29,542 nucleotides of DNA, taken from positions 1-29,542 of the forward strand of contig DATGLH010000176.1 in assembly GCA_035294225.1 (NCBI GenBank). The letters are read 5' to 3'. This document shows, piece after piece, positions 1 to 7,902 of the stretch (positions within the stretch are counted from its first letter, which is position 1; each line of letters opens with the position of its first letter). Below the pieces are notes generated by a model that saw only the letters and a list, made by a program, of their open reading frames with translations, was not told the origin of the DNA and searched no databases. The DNA comes from Trebonia sp035294225. GTDB lineage: Bacteria; Actinomycetota; Actinomycetes; Streptosporangiales; Streptosporangiaceae. Made by a program: the position numbers and the translations under genes.

Positions 1-915
1 GCCGTACGCGCCCGCGCAGGCGTCCCAGGTAGCCCGCCCGGACGGCAGCGCGATGCCGTGCAGCGCCCCCATGTCGTCGAGATCGGGCACCCCGCCCGCG
101 CCCACGTAGATGCCGTCGAGCCCGGCGGCCAGCCTCTCCTGAAGCTGCCTCGGAAGCTCCGCCAGCCGGTCGATGGCGGTGATGGCCTCTGGCGGCGGGA
201 CGGTCGCGGCGTCCCACTGCCGCCACAAGATCTTCTCAAGCGGCCCGCAGTTCCGCCGGCCGTCCGCGGCCGGCGGATGTCCCTGCGCGTGCGGGGGGGC
301 GAACGGCATGGCCGCGCGGCGCGCGTCGCGGGCCGCGCGCATGGCGTCCGCCGGCGCCACCCGCGTGGCGCCGGCGGCCTGCGCGACCGCGGCGCCCGCC
401 AGGGCGGCCGGCTCCCGCGGGCGCGCCTCGGCAGGCGCCTGCCGCTGCCTGGCGGGCGGCCCGCCGACCACGTGATACCAGGGCTGCCTCGGCGGCGCGG
501 CCCCCGGCGTCTCCCCTTCCTGCTCGTGCGGGTACCAACCGGCCGGCCTGATCCTGGCGCGTCCGGCGCCGCCGGGTCCGGTGCCGGCGCGGGCGGGCGG
601 CGGCGCGTAATTCCGCGGGGCCGGCGGGCTGGCATCGCCGGCCCGGCCGTCCGCCGGCCACGCGGATGACGCCGGCGATGGCTGCCGGGCCGCCGCCTGC
701 CGGGCCGGCCCGCCCTGTTGCCGCGCCTGCCGCGCCGGAGGCTGCACCGGGCCGTCTACGCCCGGCCCGGCCGGGCCGGGCGGCAGACGGGCGCCGCTGC
801 GGTGCCTGCCGGCGTCCCCGCGAGGACGGGAGCCCTCCCGGCCACGGTCCTGAGCCTGCGATCCGAAACGCCGCCTGGCGAGCCGCCGAAGCCGCTCCAA
901 TAGGCGTAGCCGCAT
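1..915 (-). CDS. Hypothetical protein, Pro/Arg/Ala-rich N-terminus, truncated by window edge
   Basis: I do not recognise this gene. The frame is open from the ATG at 915 to the window edge (305 codons, no stop) with the strong G/C third-position bias of its neighbours. An AGGGAG ribosome site lies about 9 bases before the start. Residues 1-20 are basic with several Leu and Arg. Residues 20-215 are low-complexity Pro, Arg, Ala, Gly and Gln, probably disordered. From about residue 220 the sequence becomes ordered, beginning LEKILWRQWDAATVPPP and continuing through GLDGIYVGAGGVPDLDDMG to PSGRATWDACAGAYG at the edge. The folded domain is therefore C-terminal and only partly visible. No signal peptide or membrane segment is seen. 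It diverges from the membrane protein gene at 1067. A secreted or toxin-like role cannot be judged from this fragment. Confidence 0.72.
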   Translation of the reverse strand, partial: MRLRLLERLRRLARRRFGSQAQDRGREGSRPRGDAGRHRSGARLPPGPAGPGVDGPVQPPARQARQQGGPARQAAARQPSPASSAWPADGRAGDASPPAPRNYAPPPARAGTGPGGAGRARIRPAGWYPHEQEGETPGAAPPRQPWYHVVGGPPARQRQAPAEARPREPAALAGAAVAQAAGATRVAPADAMRAARDARRAAMPFAPPHAQGHPPAADGRRNCGPLEKILWRQWDAATVPPPEAITAIDRLAELPRQLQERLAAGLDGIYVGAGGVPDLDDMGALHGIALPSGRATWDACAGAYG

Positions 916-1066
916 TATGGGTGCTCCCTGAGTCCGCGCCAAAAGCCCAGAGTATTCCGAAATGACCGGCACGTCACCCCGCGTAACAGACAGTGACCAG
1001 ACTTGCAGGCGGTAAAAGATGACCATTCCCGATACGGGGCAACATGCCGGGGGCTAGGCTTTCGCC

Positions 1067-1501
1067 ATGTTGCTGTCAGGCGTCCTGTTTGTCCTGTTCC
1101 TGGCTGGCTGCTGGCTCTACTGTCTCGCCGACGCGGCGCTGACACCCGCCACGGACTTCCGGGGCCTGCCGAAGGCTGCCTGGGTCGGCGTCATCGCCGC
1201 GACGTTCGTCGCGGGAGCCATCGCGTGGCTCATCAGCCGCCGGTCGCGGCGGCCGCGGACCACGTCCTGGACGACCGTCCGGGCAAGCCGTACGCCACTG
1301 CTGCGGCCCATCGGCACGGACCCGACCATGCTCGCGACCTGGGCGGCGGCCGAGGCGGCGGTCACCCGCCACCCGGCAGGCCGTTCCCGGCAGCCGGCCA
1401 GCGCAGGCCCGGCCGCCCCTAAGGGACCAGACGACGACCCTGAGTTCCTGCGCATGCTGGACCGGCGCATCCGCGGCACCTCCGCTGACCCCGGCGAGTA
1501 G
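1067..1501 (+). CDS. Small two-helix membrane protein, PLDc_N (phospholipase D nuclease N-terminal) type
   Basis: 144 residues. Residues 2-22 and 37-57 are hydrophobic helices. The first contains the GCWLYCLAD stretch typical of actinobacterial proteins annotated with the PLDc_N domain, which resembles the membrane anchor of cardiolipin synthases without the nuclease. The rest is a basic, flexible cytoplasmic tail that ends in DDPEFLRMLDRRIRG, a conserved tail in this group. The biochemical role of these stand-alone proteins is not known. No clear ribosome site precedes the ATG. A -10-like TAGGCT sits 6 bases before it (1055-1060), which suggests a leaderless transcript. The gene stands alone on plus and converges on ccsB across a block of tandem duplications. 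Confidence 0.8.
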   Translation: MLLSGVLFVLFLAGCWLYCLADAALTPATDFRGLPKAAWVGVIAATFVAGAIAWLISRRSRRPRTTSWTTVRASRTPLLRPIGTDPTMLATWAAAEAAVTRHPAGRSRQPASAGPAAPKGPDDDPEFLRMLDRRIRGTSADPGE

Positions 1502-1613
1502 CCGCCGTCCGTTTAGCCGCCGTCCGTTCGGGCTGATCCGGTGCCCGGGCTGATCCGGTGCCCGCGGGGAAGTGCCCGGCCGGTCAGCCCACGCCGCCGG
1601 TCAGCCCACGCCG
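1499..1613. repeat. Three consecutive exact tandem duplications (15, 17 and 17 bp)
   Basis: TAGCCGCCGTCCGTT occurs twice head to tail (1499-1513, 1514-1528). It is followed by CGGGCTGATCCGGTGCC twice (1529-1545, 1546-1562) and, after 17 bases, CCGGTCAGCCCACGCCG twice (1580-1596, 1597-1613). All copies are exact. The block fills the space between the convergent ends of the PLDc_N gene and ccsB. The first unit starts in the stop codon of the former, and the ccsB stop lies in the last unit. Three unrelated units duplicated side by side suggest repeated replication slippage. Confidence 0.9.
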
Positions 1614-2773
1614 GCGTAGGAGTGCATGCCGGTGATGAAGACCTGCACCACGAGCATGTTGAACGTCAGGCTCGCGAAACCGAGCAGCTGGATGTAGTGG
1701 GCGCGGCGCCCCCGCCACCCGGCCGTGGCACGGGCGTGCAGGTAAGCCGCGTATACCACCCAGGTGATGAATGCCCAGGTCTCCACCGGGTCCCAGCCCC
1801 AGTACCGGCCCCATGCCTGGTCCGCCCAGATCGCGCCGGCGATGACGCCGAACGTCCAGACCGGGAACCCGAAGATCACGGTCCGGTAGGTGAGCTTGTC
1901 CAGCTGGGCGGGCGACGGGATCCGGGCGATCAGCCCGTTGCCGGGCTGCGCCTTGCCGGCGGCGACGCGGGCGCGGTACCGCTCGGCGGCCAGGTACATG
2001 ATCCCGAGCACCGCCGCGACGAAGAAGACGCCGGTCGCCAGCGTCATGGCGGTGACGTGGATGCTCAGCCAGTAGGACTGGAGCGCGGGCACCAGCGGGC
2101 CCGCGGCGGTGTAGATGACCGTCTCGGCCAGTCCGAGCGCGATGACGACCGCGCCCATCACGAACACGCCGAGCGCCCAGGCACGGTACCGCAGCATGAC
2201 GTAGCCGAAGAAGATCGCGGCCACGCAGGTCAGCGCGGTCACGAACTCGTACATGTTGCCCCACGGCGCGCGGTGCACGGCGAGGCCCCGGGTGACGACC
2301 GCCACCACGTGCGCCAGGATGCCGACCGCGTTCAGCGTCACGGCGGCCCGGACCCATGGCCCCGCCTCCCAGATGGCGCGGAGCGCGGACTCCCGCCGTT
2401 CGGGCAGCACGGTGCCGGAGCCGCCGGCTCCGTTCCCCGCGGCCCCCGCCGCCCCCGCCGCTCCGCAAGCGCCCCCGGCACCGTCCGGGCCGGCCGCGCC
2501 GTCGGCGGTCATCCCGGCCCCGGCCGCGGCCGCGGCGGGCGCCGCGCCGACGGCCGCCAGCTCCGCCGCCTGGTCCCCGGCCGCGGCCGCCAGTGTCCCG
2601 GCGGCGGTCGTCCCGGCGGCGTTTCCGGCCGCGGGCCTGGCCGCCCGCCGCGGCCGCCCGAAGGCGAAGTCACCGGCGAAGGCGAGCACCGCCAGCGAGT
2701 AGACGATGAGCGCCGCGATCATGAAGTCGCCGCTGACCTGCGCCAGGGCCTGGTTTACTGACACGAGCCTCAC
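1601..2773 (-). CDS. ccsB: Cytochrome c biogenesis protein CcsB (CcsA/ResC family heme handler)
   Basis: 390 residues, GTG start overlapping the resB stop as GTGA. CcsB and ResB together form the System II complex that exports heme and attaches it to CxxCH apocytochromes outside the membrane. The family signature, the Trp-rich loop WGRYWGWDPVE (about 321-331), is present, with candidate heme-ligand histidines at about 155, 239 and 383. After the first helix (about 18-35) there is an Ala/Gly-rich insertion at about 41-122, then the usual string of helices. The insertion is probably a disordered loop; such loops are known in actinobacterial members. It closes the resA-resB-ccsB set, which sits downstream of hemL so that heme production and use are encoded together. 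Confidence 0.95.
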   Translation of the reverse strand: MRLVSVNQALAQVSGDFMIAALIVYSLAVLAFAGDFAFGRPRRAARPAAGNAAGTTAAGTLAAAAGDQAAELAAVGAAPAAAAAGAGMTADGAAGPDGAGGACGAAGAAGAAGNGAGGSGTVLPERRESALRAIWEAGPWVRAAVTLNAVGILAHVVAVVTRGLAVHRAPWGNMYEFVTALTCVAAIFFGYVMLRYRAWALGVFVMGAVVIALGLAETVIYTAAGPLVPALQSYWLSIHVTAMTLATGVFFVAAVLGIMYLAAERYRARVAAGKAQPGNGLIARIPSPAQLDKLTYRTVIFGFPVWTFGVIAGAIWADQAWGRYWGWDPVETWAFITWVVYAAYLHARATAGWRGRRAHYIQLLGFASLTFNMLVVQVFITGMHSYAGVG

Positions 2774-4476
2774 GCTCCCGTTTCTGACTGATTGCTAGGC
2801 TCAAGCTTCTCCCCGGCTGATCCCCCGGCCGGCCTTCCCGCCGCCCCCCCGGCTGATCCCCCGGCCGGCCCGGCCGTGGCGAGCTCGGCGGCGAGCGAGG
2901 CGAACTCATCCTCGAACCCGCCGCTCGCGTCCGTGCGGGCCAGGCCGCCGACCGTGACGGCAGACCCCGCACCCGATGCCGCGGCCCGCACGAACACCCG
3001 CCGCCGCCGCACCATGAACGACAGGAGCAGGCCGCCCAGCGCCAGCATGCCGCACACCAGGGCGGGCACCTGGCCCGGGTCGTAGGTGATCGCGAGGGTC
3101 ACCCACTGCCGGTAGCCGGTGAACGTGATCGACCCGCGGCCGCCGGGAAGCCGCCACGTCTGCCCGGGGAGCAGCAGGTGCGGCGACCCCGCGATCTTCG
3201 TCATCCCGTTCGTGTCGAGCTGGTAGACCGACTGCGGCACGCCGGAGTTCATGCCGAGGTTGCCCGAGTAACCGATCAGCGACACCACGGGGGCATCCGG
3301 CGCCGGGAACGCCGACTCCAGCGTCCCGCCGACCATGACCGCGGTCGGCACGAACACGCCCATGAACCCCAGCGAGGCGTTCGGGTCCTTGACCACGCCC
3401 TCGGACAGCATGGTGCCGGTGTTGGCCGGGATGAACGGCGTGGCCTGCTCATACGAGACCCGGCCGCGCGCGTCGGTCACCGTGAACACCGGCGCGTACC
3501 CGTGCCCGAGCAGGTACACCTTGGTCGAGTCCACGGAAAGCGGCCGGTTTATCCGCAGGTCGTACGGGTGCGATGGCGCGCCGGGCGACGCGGAGTACGT
3601 GATGTGGGCGTCGAAGCTCGACGGCTGGCCCCGGGATTCTCCCGACGTGAAGTAGCTGGCCGAGAAGGACTTCAGCGTGAGGCTGAACGGGGCGAGGTCC
3701 GAGCCGCTGACCAGCCGGCCGGGGTGGAACTCATCCAGCGCGGCCGTCGTGTCGGAGAATCCCTGCCCCTCCACGAGCAGCTTGTTGGCCTTGTAGCCGA
3801 ACAGCCCGCCTACCGCGATCGATACGAGCACGCCGAGCAGCGCCAGGTGGAACAGCAGGTTGCCCGCCTCGCGCAGGTATCCCTTCTCCGCGGAGACCCA
3901 GGACGTCGGGTCGCCGGCACCGGACCGCCGCAGCCGGAACCGCTGCCGCCCGAGCACCGCGGCGGCCGCCTCGATCGCCGCCGCCGGCGGCAGCGCGGAC
4001 TCGTACGACGCCGAGTGCGGCAGCCGCCGCAGGTTCCGCGGTGCGCGCGGCGGGGGCGTCCGCGCCGCGCCGGCCAGCCGGAACGTCCGCGGCACCACGC
4101 ACCCGACCAGCGAGGTGAACAGCAGCAGGTAGATCGCCGCGAACCAGGGCGCGGCGAACACGTTGAACAGCCCCAGGCGGTTCAGCCACGGCGCGAGCGC
4201 GGGGTGCGCGGTGAAGTACTGCTGCACCCCGCTCGGGTTGGAGCCCTGCTGCGGCAGCACCGACCCCGGCACCGAGCCGAGGGCGAGCAGGAAGAGCAGC
4301 ACCAGCGCGGTCCGCATGGAGGTGAGCTGCCGCCATCCCCAGCGCAGCCAGCCCGCGGGGGGCACGGGGGGCTGCGCGGGCCCCCCGTGCGGGGGTTCGG
4401 GGGCGGTCCCCCGGGTGACAGAGCCCGTCGCGCCTGTCCCGGCCGAGGTTGACCGCGGTGTGTGCACGTCTGCCAT
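2770..4476 (-). CDS. resB: Cytochrome c biogenesis protein ResB (Ccs1)
   Basis: 568 residues from the ATG at 4476. ResB is the partner of CcsB in System II cytochrome c assembly. After a Pro/Thr-rich N-terminus (1-50), helices lie at about 54-74, 109-128 and 205-227. A large extracytoplasmic domain follows (to about residue 480) and a last helix near 490-510 that ends in RRRRVFVRA. The C-terminal 60 residues contain Gly/Ala repeats encoded by a duplicated stretch with GGCTGATCCCCCGGCCGGCC at both ends (about 2813-2868). The frame stays open upstream of 4476 to 4800, but that part overlaps resA in another frame and has no family resemblance, so I chose the ATG at 4476, placed where the resA core ends. 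Confidence 0.93.
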   Translation of the reverse strand: MADVHTPRSTSAGTGATGSVTRGTAPEPPHGGPAQPPVPPAGWLRWGWRQLTSMRTALVLLFLLALGSVPGSVLPQQGSNPSGVQQYFTAHPALAPWLNRLGLFNVFAAPWFAAIYLLLFTSLVGCVVPRTFRLAGAARTPPPRAPRNLRRLPHSASYESALPPAAAIEAAAAVLGRQRFRLRRSGAGDPTSWVSAEKGYLREAGNLLFHLALLGVLVSIAVGGLFGYKANKLLVEGQGFSDTTAALDEFHPGRLVSGSDLAPFSLTLKSFSASYFTSGESRGQPSSFDAHITYSASPGAPSHPYDLRINRPLSVDSTKVYLLGHGYAPVFTVTDARGRVSYEQATPFIPANTGTMLSEGVVKDPNASLGFMGVFVPTAVMVGGTLESAFPAPDAPVVSLIGYSGNLGMNSGVPQSVYQLDTNGMTKIAGSPHLLLPGQTWRLPGGRGSITFTGYRQWVTLAITYDPGQVPALVCGMLALGGLLLSFMVRRRRVFVRAAASGAGSAVTVGGLARTDASGGFEDEFASLAAELATAGPAGGSAGGAAGRPAGGSAGEKLEPSNQSETGA

Positions 4477-5063
4477 AAGCTCGCCGCCACGTCGTTCAGC
4501 AGGGTGGTCATCGCCTGGTAGGTGACCGCGCCGATCACCAGCCCCGCGATGTGGCCCGTACGGTCGATCACCACCGTCGTGGGCGTGTCGCTGACCGGCA
4601 CGACCCGGCCGAAGTCCTGGACGACCGCGTAGCCGGCGTCGTTCACGCTCGGATAGGTGATCCCGACGCTGCGGGTGAACGCCAGCGCGTTCGCCGGGGT
4701 GTCCCCGACGTCGTCCCCGAGGAAGGCAACCCCGCGCGAGCGGTACTGCTCCGACAGAACCGCCAGCGTCGGCCCCTCGCCACGGCACGGCCCGCACCAC
4801 GAGCCCCAGAAGTTCAGCACCACGACCTTTCCCCGGTAACTCGCCAGCCGGATCGGGGCCCCGGTCAGCGACGTCCCGGTGAAGTCCGGTGCCAGCGGGC
4901 GGTGCCCGGCCGCGTACATCATCTGGTTGTTGTTGCCATCGATGTAGGTGACGCCGCTCGCCTGCCCGCTTCCCTGGGTCAGGGTGATGACCAGCGCGGC
5001 AGCCAGCAGCACGGTAGCGACGGCCGCCACGCTGACGGCCGTCCGGCGCTTGGCCTTGAACAC
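4182..5063 (-). CDS. resA: ResA/TlpA-like thioredoxin for cytochrome c maturation, with read-on into resB
   Basis: GTG start at 5063 with a GAGGA site 7 bases upstream. Residues 1-35 hold a basic start and one membrane anchor (about 8-29). The thioredoxin-like domain follows, with the redox motif WGSWCGPC near residue 95, GVAFLGDDVGD, and TPTTVVIDRTGHIAGLV. ResA keeps the CxxCH cysteines of apocytochrome c reduced for heme attachment. The family-length core ends with LLNDVAASL at about 4477. No stop occurs there. The codon overlapping the resB ATG is TGG, where an ATGA overlap would give TGA, and the frame runs 97 codons further to a TGA at 4182. That tail is Cys/Arg/Pro/Ser-rich and looks like out-of-frame translation of resB. 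A genuine one-base stop loss or a sequence error are both possible. Confidence 0.85.
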   Translation of the reverse strand: MFKAKRRTAVSVAAVATVLLAAALVITLTQGSGQASGVTYIDGNNNQMMYAAGHRPLAPDFTGTSLTGAPIRLASYRGKVVVLNFWGSWCGPCRGEGPTLAVLSEQYRSRGVAFLGDDVGDTPANALAFTRSVGITYPSVNDAGYAVVQDFGRVVPVSDTPTTVVIDRTGHIAGLVIGAVTYQAMTTLLNDVAASLWQTCTHRGQPRPGQARRALSPGGPPPNPRTGGPRSPPCPPRAGCAGDGGSSPPCGPRWCCSSCSPSARCRGRCCRSRAPTRAGCSSTSPRTPRSRRG

Positions 5064-5104
5064 CGGTGGTTCCTCACCGTCTCCTACAGGGGGTAGTACG
5101 TGGA

Positions 5105-5737
5105 CTATTGTGCCGCATCCGGATCGCGGACCTGCCGCCGGGGCGGCACGGCGTAGGAAACACCGCTGAGCACGTCGCCGGCGAACGTGAGGCTGGTGAC
5201 GCTCCCGAGCGCGCACTGGCGGCTCTTCGGGTTATGCCAGAGCCGCTTGTGCTCGGCGGCGAGCCGGCTGACCCAGATCGGCAGCTGGTGGCTCACGCAG
5301 ACCGCCTCACGGCCGCGAACGGTGTCCCGCACCTGGTCGATGACCGCCCGCATCCGGGCCACGACCTGGGTGTACGGCTCTCCCCAGGACGGCTGGAACG
5401 GGTTCCACAGGTGCCGCCAGTTAACCGGGTTCAGCGCCAGCCGGGCCAGGGTGACGGTCTTGCCCTCCAGCACGTTCGCCGACTCGATCAGGCGGTCGTC
5501 GGTGAGGATCTCAAGCCCCAGGCGCTCGGCCACCGGCCGCGCGGTCTCCTGGGCGCGCTCAAGCGGGGACGCGAACACAGCCGCCACCGGCCGTTCGGCG
5601 AAAAAATCGGCGGCGGCGGCGGCCATCATCCTGCCCGCCGCGGACAGGTGATAGCCGGGCAGGCGGCCGTAGAGGACGCCGTCCGGATTGTGTACTTCAC
5701 CGTGCCTGAGCAGGTGAACAACGGTTGTCTCTGCCAT
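5105..5737 (-). CDS. Histidine phosphatase family protein (phosphoglycerate mutase-like)
   Basis: 210 residues. The RHGE motif at residues 11-14 carries the catalytic phospho-accepting His12. A second conserved histidine lies in VCVSHQLPIW (His150), and ASPLERAQETA (57-67) is the usual phosphate-pocket stretch. The branch of this large family, and so the substrate, cannot be told from sequence. Homologues sit between hemL and the cytochrome c genes in many actinobacteria, which argues for a conserved but undefined link to that pathway. It is 55 bases downstream of hemL and about 40 upstream of resA, so it is probably co-transcribed. The ATG at 5737 places the RHG motif at the normal distance from the N-terminus. 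The ribosome site (GGAG 2 bases before ATG) is poorly spaced. Confidence 0.9.
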   Translation of the reverse strand: MAETTVVHLLRHGEVHNPDGVLYGRLPGYHLSAAGRMMAAAAADFFAERPVAAVFASPLERAQETARPVAERLGLEILTDDRLIESANVLEGKTVTLARLALNPVNWRHLWNPFQPSWGEPYTQVVARMRAVIDQVRDTVRGREAVCVSHQLPIWVSRLAAEHKRLWHNPKSRQCALGSVTSLTFAGDVLSGVSYAVPPRRQVRDPDAAQ

Positions 5738-5792
5738 GGCTCCGCCAGCTTACCGCCGCGGCTCCCCGCTCAGGGCACGGCCTCGGCACGGG

Positions 5793-7088
5793 TCAGCCGC
5801 CGAGCGCGGCGGCCGCTGCCCGCGCCGCCGCGGGCAGCGCGTCGGCGATCCGGGACAGCGCGACGTCGTCGTGCGCCGCCGAGACGAACCACGCCTCGAA
5901 GGCCGACGGCGGCAGGTAGACGCCCCCGTCGAGCATCGCGTGGAAGAACGCCGCGTACGCCGCGGTGGACTGGTTCCTGGCATCGGCGAAGTTCGTCACC
6001 GGGTCGGTGCGCCCGAGGAACACGGTGAACAGGCTGCCCGCCGTCGACAGGTAGTGCGGCACCCCCGCCCCGGCGAGCGCCGACGACACGAGCTTGGACA
6101 GCGCGCCGGCGAACGAATCGACCGCGGCGTACACCTCGGGCGTGCAGGCGCGCAGCGTCGCCAGGCCGGCGGCGGTGGCCAGCGGGTTCCCGGACAGCGT
6201 GCCGGCCTGGTAGACGGGCCCGGCGGGGGCGAGCCGCGACATGATCTCCGCCCGCCCGCCGAACGCCGCGCACGGCAGTCCGCCGCCCATCACCTTGCCG
6301 AACGTCACGAGGTCTCCCCGCACGCCATCCAGCCCGTACCATCCGGACGCGCTGACCCGGAAGCCGGTCAGCACCTCGTCCATGATCAGCAGGGCGCCCG
6401 CGCGATCGCAGAGCGACCGGAGCAGCTCGTTGAACCCGGGGGCGGGCGGCACCACGCCCATGTTGGCAGGGCATGCCTCGGTGATCACGCAGGCGATCTC
6501 GCCGCCGCGCGCCTGGAACAGCGCCGTGACGGCCTCCGCGTCGTTGTACGGCAGGACCACCGTGTCCGCGGCCGACGCGCCGGTCACCCCGGGCGTGTCG
6601 GGCAGGCCGAACGTCGCCACGCCCGACCCGGCCGCGACGAGCAGCGCGTCCACGTGCCCGTGGTAGCACCCGGCGAACTTCACCACCAGCGCACGTCCCG
6701 TGTAGCCGCGGGCCAGCCGGAGCGCGGACATCGTCGCCTCGGTGCCCGAGTTGACGAGCCGGACCTGGTCGACCGGCGCGCGCGAGATGATCTCCGCCGC
6801 CAGTTCCACTTCGCCCGGCGTGGCCGCGCCGAACGACGTCCCGCGCGTCAGTGCCTCCGCGACGGCGGCCACCACGGACGGGTGCGCGTGCCCGAGGATC
6901 ATCGGCCCCCACGAGCACACCAGGTCCACGTACTCGCGGCCGTCGACGTCGAACAGGTACGCCCCGGCGCCCCGCTCGATGAACCGGGGCGTTCCGCCCA
7001 CCGGGCCGAACGCGCGGACCGGCGAGTTGACGCCGCCCGGGGTCACCTCGAGCGCGCGGGAGAACAGTCCGGCGGAGCGATCTGTCAC
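5793..7088 (-). CDS. hemL: Glutamate-1-semialdehyde 2,1-aminomutase
   Basis: 431 residues from the GTG at 7088. HemL converts glutamate-1-semialdehyde, made by HemA, into 5-aminolevulinate, using PLP/PMP. The PLP lysine is Lys265 in TFGKVMGGGLP. Other family marks are NSGTEA (113-118), CYHGH (141-145), DEVLTGFR (237-244) and the AGTLSGNPLA segment. Length is normal for the family. The frame is open further upstream, but the GTG gives the expected N-terminus TDRSAGLFSRALEVTPGGVNS and follows the stop of the preceding gene by two bases, so the two are translationally linked. HemA acts just before it and is encoded about 4.4 kb upstream in the Rex-controlled operon. Confidence 0.97.
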   Translation of the reverse strand: MTDRSAGLFSRALEVTPGGVNSPVRAFGPVGGTPRFIERGAGAYLFDVDGREYVDLVCSWGPMILGHAHPSVVAAVAEALTRGTSFGAATPGEVELAAEIISRAPVDQVRLVNSGTEATMSALRLARGYTGRALVVKFAGCYHGHVDALLVAAGSGVATFGLPDTPGVTGASAADTVVLPYNDAEAVTALFQARGGEIACVITEACPANMGVVPPAPGFNELLRSLCDRAGALLIMDEVLTGFRVSASGWYGLDGVRGDLVTFGKVMGGGLPCAAFGGRAEIMSRLAPAGPVYQAGTLSGNPLATAAGLATLRACTPEVYAAVDSFAGALSKLVSSALAGAGVPHYLSTAGSLFTVFLGRTDPVTNFADARNQSTAAYAAFFHAMLDGGVYLPPSAFEAWFVSAAHDDVALSRIADALPAAARAAAAALGG

Positions 7089-7090
7089 GG

Positions 7091-7768
7091 CTAGCTGCCC
7101 TCTTCCTCGCAGGCGTCGACCAGGAACTCCAGCAGCCGCAGCGCGTCCGGCAGCGGCTGCCCGGCGGGCTCCCGCACCCAGCGTACGTCCTGGCCTATGC
7201 CGTACCGGGACGGCGGGGCGAGCACGTAGCTGTCCCGGCAGTGCCAGCGCAGCGCCCCGGTCTGCGCGGAGGTGTCCGGCGAGGAGTCGAGGCCGCAGGA
7301 CCACCATTCGTCCTCGTCGGCGGGCGCGCCCCTGGTCGCGACGAAGAACAGCGTCCGCTCGTCGCCCGATGCCGCGACCGGGCCGGTCTCCACGCCGGCC
7401 GCCGTCATGCTCGCCAGCGCCGTCGCGCCGGCGGGCGCGGGCACGTCCAGAACGTCAAAAACCCGCCCGGTGACGAGTATCACGTTCGCCTCCGGGCGGG
7501 CTTCCCACCACTGCCTTATCGTCTCGCGGTCCACGGTCGCCTGCATCTGCCAGGTCGGCGACACCGGATGCCCCCCGGGGGCCGGGCAGCCCACCCGGTC
7601 GCATGAACACGCGCGGCCGGGCTCGGGCATCCCGTCCAGCCCGCGGCTGGGATGCGCCCCCGGGCATACCGGCCAGCCCATCGCGGCGTATGCCAGTGCC
7701 GTCGCGCCCAGCGCTTGCGGCCGCTGCGCCGCCCGGCGGCGGCCTCGTCGCCGCATCATCGTCACCAT
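7091..7768 (-). CDS. Bifunctional primase/polymerase N-terminal-like protein
   Basis: 225 residues from the ATG at 7768, chosen for the AGGAG 11 bases upstream; starts at 7843 or 7753 are also open. The pattern ALAYAAMGWPVCPGAH, then a Cys-rich CSCDRVGCPAPGGHP, then GRVFDVLDVPAPAG matches short actinobacterial proteins annotated as bifunctional DNA primase/polymerase N-terminal domain (Prim-Pol). The acidic site is DVLD rather than the DxD expected of active Prim-Pol, there is no helicase part, and the protein is a single small domain, so DNA synthesis is doubtful. The three closely spaced cysteines may bind zinc. It is two bases upstream of hemL, so it probably heads the hemL-phosphatase-resA-resB-ccsB unit. 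Confidence 0.75.
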   Translation of the reverse strand: MVTMMRRRGRRRAAQRPQALGATALAYAAMGWPVCPGAHPSRGLDGMPEPGRACSCDRVGCPAPGGHPVSPTWQMQATVDRETIRQWWEARPEANVILVTGRVFDVLDVPAPAGATALASMTAAGVETGPVAASGDERTLFFVATRGAPADEDEWWSCGLDSSPDTSAQTGALRWHCRDSYVLAPPSRYGIGQDVRWVREPAGQPLPDALRLLEFLVDACEEEGS

Positions 7769-7902
7769 CAGGCCCCGCACTCCTACTCGTCCGCCACCGC
7801 CCCCCCACGTCGCCGGCGAGGTACGCCAAAGCGACCGCATCATGCCGGCCGGTGGGATAGCCGAAATGCTACTCCGGCCCAGCGCGCCATTCCGGACGAG
7901 CG

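Noticed and set aside
915..1145. Minus-strand ORF ending in TAATG at the start of the leftmost gene
   Set aside because: It lies antisense to the PLDc_N gene and crosses the divergent promoter region, with no homology and no ribosome site.
3178..4452. Long plus-strand open frames opposite resB, and similar ones opposite hem, murT and TraG-like genes
   Set aside because: High-GC antisense shadows: Arg/Gly/Pro-rich, no ribosome sites, no recognisable domains.
4477..4800. Upstream extension of the resB reading frame
   Set aside because: It overlaps the resA thioredoxin domain in another frame, is Arg/Gly-rich without family resemblance, and the ATG at 4476 gives the normal ResB start.
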